Below, piece after piece: positions 4,636 through 6,751 of a stretch of 6,751 nucleotides of DNA. The translations under genes and the position numbers were made by a program. The DNA comes from Streptosporangiaceae bacterium (lineage in GTDB: Bacteria; Actinomycetota; Actinomycetes; Streptosporangiales; Streptosporangiaceae): positions 1 through 6,751 of the forward strand of contig JAICWX010000413.1 in the NCBI GenBank assembly GCA_025934635.1, in the 5' to 3' direction. Numbering within the stretch: the first letter of the stretch is position 1; each line of letters begins with the position of its first letter. The notes below the pieces were generated by a model, which did not search any database, was not told the origin of the DNA, and saw nothing but the letters and a program-made list of their open reading frames with translations.

Positions 4636-6751
4636 CTAGAGCCGGCTGAGCGCGGCCAGGATGCGGTTCTCCGATACCGGCGCCTGGGTCCCGAGAGCCT
4701 GGGCGAACAAGCTGACCCTGAGCTCTTCGAGCATCCAGCGGACGTCGGCCACGTCGGCACCGGATCGCCGCGCGGGGGGCAGGGCGGCCACCGCTTCGCG
4801 GTAGGCCTGCTCGGCCCGCTGGGCGACGGCCATGCTGGCCGCGTCGCGGCCCGGGTTCTCCGGCAGCTTGTCCAGCCGGCGCTCCATTCCCCTCAGGTAC
4901 CGGGTCAGGTGCGGCAGGCGGCGGTACCCGGTGGCGGTCACGAACCCGGCGTAGATGAGCCCTGACAGCTGCTCGCGCAGGTCGGCCACGGCGGGCTGGA
5001 CCGGGGCGGCCCGCAGGTCGGCCAGGCGCGCCCCGACCGAGTGCGCCAGCCGCAGCGCCGCCTCGACCTGGGTCACCACGTCGGCGGTCACCTCGCGCAG
5101 GCGGGACCGCACCGCGGCGGATAGCCGCTCGAAGCCGTCGGCGTCCCAGGCCGGGCCGCCTGCCTCGGCCATCAGGTAGTCCGCGGCGCAGCTGATGCAG
5201 TCGGCGAACATGGCCGCGACGCCGCCGTGCGGGTTGTGGCTGAGCGCGAGCTTGGCCCGGGTGGGCAGGCTGCCCGCGATCGACTTCACCGGTGACGGCG
5301 CGCCGAGCAGGATGAGCCGCCTGGTGCCCGCCCACATGGCCGCGCGGGCGGCGCCCTCGGTCTCGAACAGGCGCACGTCGACGGTCTCGCCCGCGTCGGC
5401 CAGGGCCGGGTAGGCGACCACGGTGCCCTCCCGGAAGACCTTGGGCAGCGCGCCGAAGTTCCACGAAGTCAGGCCGGTGCGGGTGATCCCGGCCGCCGCC
5501 CGGGACAGCACGTCCCGCAGCCGCGGCCGGAGCTCGCGCTGCAGCTCGGCGACGTCCTTGCCCTCGGCCAGGACGCGGTCCCCGTCGGTCACCCGGACGG
5601 TGATCCGCAGGTGCCGGGGCAGCTTGCCGAGGTCCCAGGCATCGCGCGGTACGTTCACCCCGCGCAGCGCGCGCAGCTCGCGGGCGACCGCGTCGCGCAG
5701 GTCGCCGGCCGGCGGCCCGAGGCGGGCGACGACTTCCCGCGCCACGTCGGGCGCGGGCACCAGGTCACGGCGCAGCGCCTTGGGCAGCGAGCGGATCATC
5801 TCGGTGACGAGCTCGGTGCGCAGCCCGGGTACCTGCCAGGAGAATTCGGCCGCGTTCACCTGGTTGAGGCGGCTCAGCGGGATGTCCGCGGTCACCCCGT
5901 CGGTCTCGCTGCCCGGCTCGAAGGCGTAGGAAAGCGACGCGGGCGGGAGCCCGGGGGTCTCCGAGGTCCAGACGTCGGGGTAGGCGTCGGGGCTGACCTC
6001 GGCGGCGTCCTCGCTGAGCAGGTCGCCGGCCTTGAGGGTGAGCAGGCCGGGGTCGGCCCGGCGGGCCTGCTTCCACCAGGTGTCGAAGTGCTGGGCCGAG
6101 ACCACCTCGGCCGGGATCCGCGCGTCGTAGAACGCGTACAGCTCGTCCTCGCCGACCACCAGGCCGCGGCGCCTGGCCCGGTGCTCGACCTCCGCGGCCT
6201 CGGCCAGCAGCTGCCGGTTCTCGGCGAAGAACCGGTGACTGGCCTGCCAGTCGCCTTCCACCAGCGCGTGCCTGACGAACAGCTCGCGCGCCGCCGCCGG
6301 GTCGATCCGCCCGTACGGGACCTTGCGGTCCGTCACCAGCGGCACCCCGTACAGGGTCACCTTCTCCAGCGCGACCGCCCCGCCCCCTTTCTTCTCCCAG
6401 TGCGGCTCGCTGTAGCTGTGCCTGACCAGGTGCCGGGCCAGCGGCTCGACCCACTCGGGCTCGATGCGGGCCACGGTCCGCGCCCACAGCCGGGACGTCT
6501 CCACCAGCTCGGCGGCCACGATCCAGTCCGGCGCCTTCCTGGTCAGGGCGGAGCCGGGGAAGATGGCGAACCGCGCGTTGCGGGCACCGAGATACTCGGC
6601 CCGCGGGCGGCGGCCCGGCGTCCCGGCGGGTTCCGCGGCAGGGAGGCGGGCCGGTTCTGATTTCATCCCGATCTGCGAGAGGAGGCCAGCCAGCAGGGAG
6701 ACGTGCAACCGGGTTCGTTCGGCTGAGGTCGAGGTGACGGTCACCCCGAGA
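4636..6751 (-). CDS. hrpA: ATP-dependent RNA helicase HrpA, C-terminal part (cut by right edge)
   Basis: An open frame of 704 residues enters from the right edge and ends in TAG at 4638-4636. It matches the region of HrpA beyond the DEAH helicase core: LHVSLLAGLLSQIGMK, YLGARNARFAIFPGSAL, AELVETSRLWAR, ARIEPEWVEPLARHLV and YSEPHWEKK are the oligonucleotide-binding segment. The rest is the long HrpA-specific C-terminal domain (DUF3418), with ELFVRHALVEGDWQ, FYDARIPAEVVSAQHFDTWW, SYAFEPGSETDGVTADIPL, DCISCAADYL and RWMLEELRVSLFAQALGT. These blocks align along the whole length with the Escherichia coli protein from memory. HrpA is about 1,300 residues, so the Walker and DEAH motifs lie outside the window. 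It is a cytoplasmic 3'-5' RNA helicase; E. coli HrpA has been linked to mRNA processing and stalled-ribosome rescue. GTG 6744 is not taken as a start, because the frame stays open through it and recognisable HrpA sequence follows at once. Confidence 0.96.
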   Translation of the reverse strand, partial: LGVTVTSTSAERTRLHVSLLAGLLSQIGMKSEPARLPAAEPAGTPGRRPRAEYLGARNARFAIFPGSALTRKAPDWIVAAELVETSRLWARTVARIEPEWVEPLARHLVRHSYSEPHWEKKGGGAVALEKVTLYGVPLVTDRKVPYGRIDPAAARELFVRHALVEGDWQASHRFFAENRQLLAEAAEVEHRARRRGLVVGEDELYAFYDARIPAEVVSAQHFDTWWKQARRADPGLLTLKAGDLLSEDAAEVSPDAYPDVWTSETPGLPPASLSYAFEPGSETDGVTADIPLSRLNQVNAAEFSWQVPGLRTELVTEMIRSLPKALRRDLVPAPDVAREVVARLGPPAGDLRDAVARELRALRGVNVPRDAWDLGKLPRHLRITVRVTDGDRVLAEGKDVAELQRELRPRLRDVLSRAAAGITRTGLTSWNFGALPKVFREGTVVAYPALADAGETVDVRLFETEGAARAAMWAGTRRLILLGAPSPVKSIAGSLPTRAKLALSHNPHGGVAAMFADCISCAADYLMAEAGGPAWDADGFERLSAAVRSRLREVTADVVTQVEAALRLAHSVGARLADLRAAPVQPAVADLREQLSGLIYAGFVTATGYRRLPHLTRYLRGMERRLDKLPENPGRDAASMAVAQRAEQAYREAVAALPPARRSGADVADVRWMLEELRVSLFAQALGTQAPVSENRILAALSRL

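Noticed and set aside
4481..5464. Upstream extension of the XRE frame to 614 codons
   Set aside because: It is the shadow of hrpA in another frame: Arg/Gly/Pro-rich with no domain, while the HrpA frame is plainly conserved.
5611..6660. 349-codon plus-strand ORF opposite hrpA
   Set aside because: It is the antisense shadow of a strongly conserved coding region, with no domain pattern.

Overview
The window is very GC-rich (well above 70% in the genes, with G/C-loaded third codon positions). It uses GTG starts and carries gene families typical of filamentous Actinomycetota: a PASTA-type Ser/Thr kinase, an XRE regulator with a DUF5753-like C-terminus, and an EmrB/QacA-type exporter beside a TetR regulator. 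It reads as an ordinary actinomycete chromosome segment. No tRNA, rRNA, CRISPR array, transposase or integrase was seen. Genus cannot be assigned from the sequence alone.

Layout, left to right. (1) 1-575, minus strand: N-terminal catalytic part of a Hanks-type Ser/Thr protein kinase, cut by the left edge. (2) 576-752: intergenic, with a perfect 15-bp hairpin (682-715) that can terminate the next gene's transcript. (3) 753-2255, minus: a 500-residue, 14-helix MFS drug exporter. (4) 2256-2345: a short divergent control region with three copies of a 9-bp element, the best operator candidate in the window. (5) 2346-3023, plus: a TetR-family regulator, presumably the local repressor of the exporter. 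(6) 3024-3407: 384 bases with no convincing gene. It holds an AT-rich island (about 44% GC) and, further right, a good -35/-10 promoter. (7) 3408-3623, plus: a 71-residue orphan protein. (8) 3620-4480, minus: an XRE/DUF5753 regulator that converges on the orphan, their stop codons overlapping in one CTAG. (9) 4636-6751, minus: the C-terminal half of the RNA helicase HrpA, running off the right edge.

Functionally, the exporter and TetR gene form a self-contained inducible efflux module. The XRE regulator and the small orphan ORF form a second possible unit. The XRE/DUF5753 family often sits beside a small DUF397 protein; here the neighbour is a small protein of another type in convergent orientation. 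The kinase and hrpA appear to be unrelated flanking genes. The least explained part is 3024-3623: the AT-rich island, the promoter and the orphan small protein.
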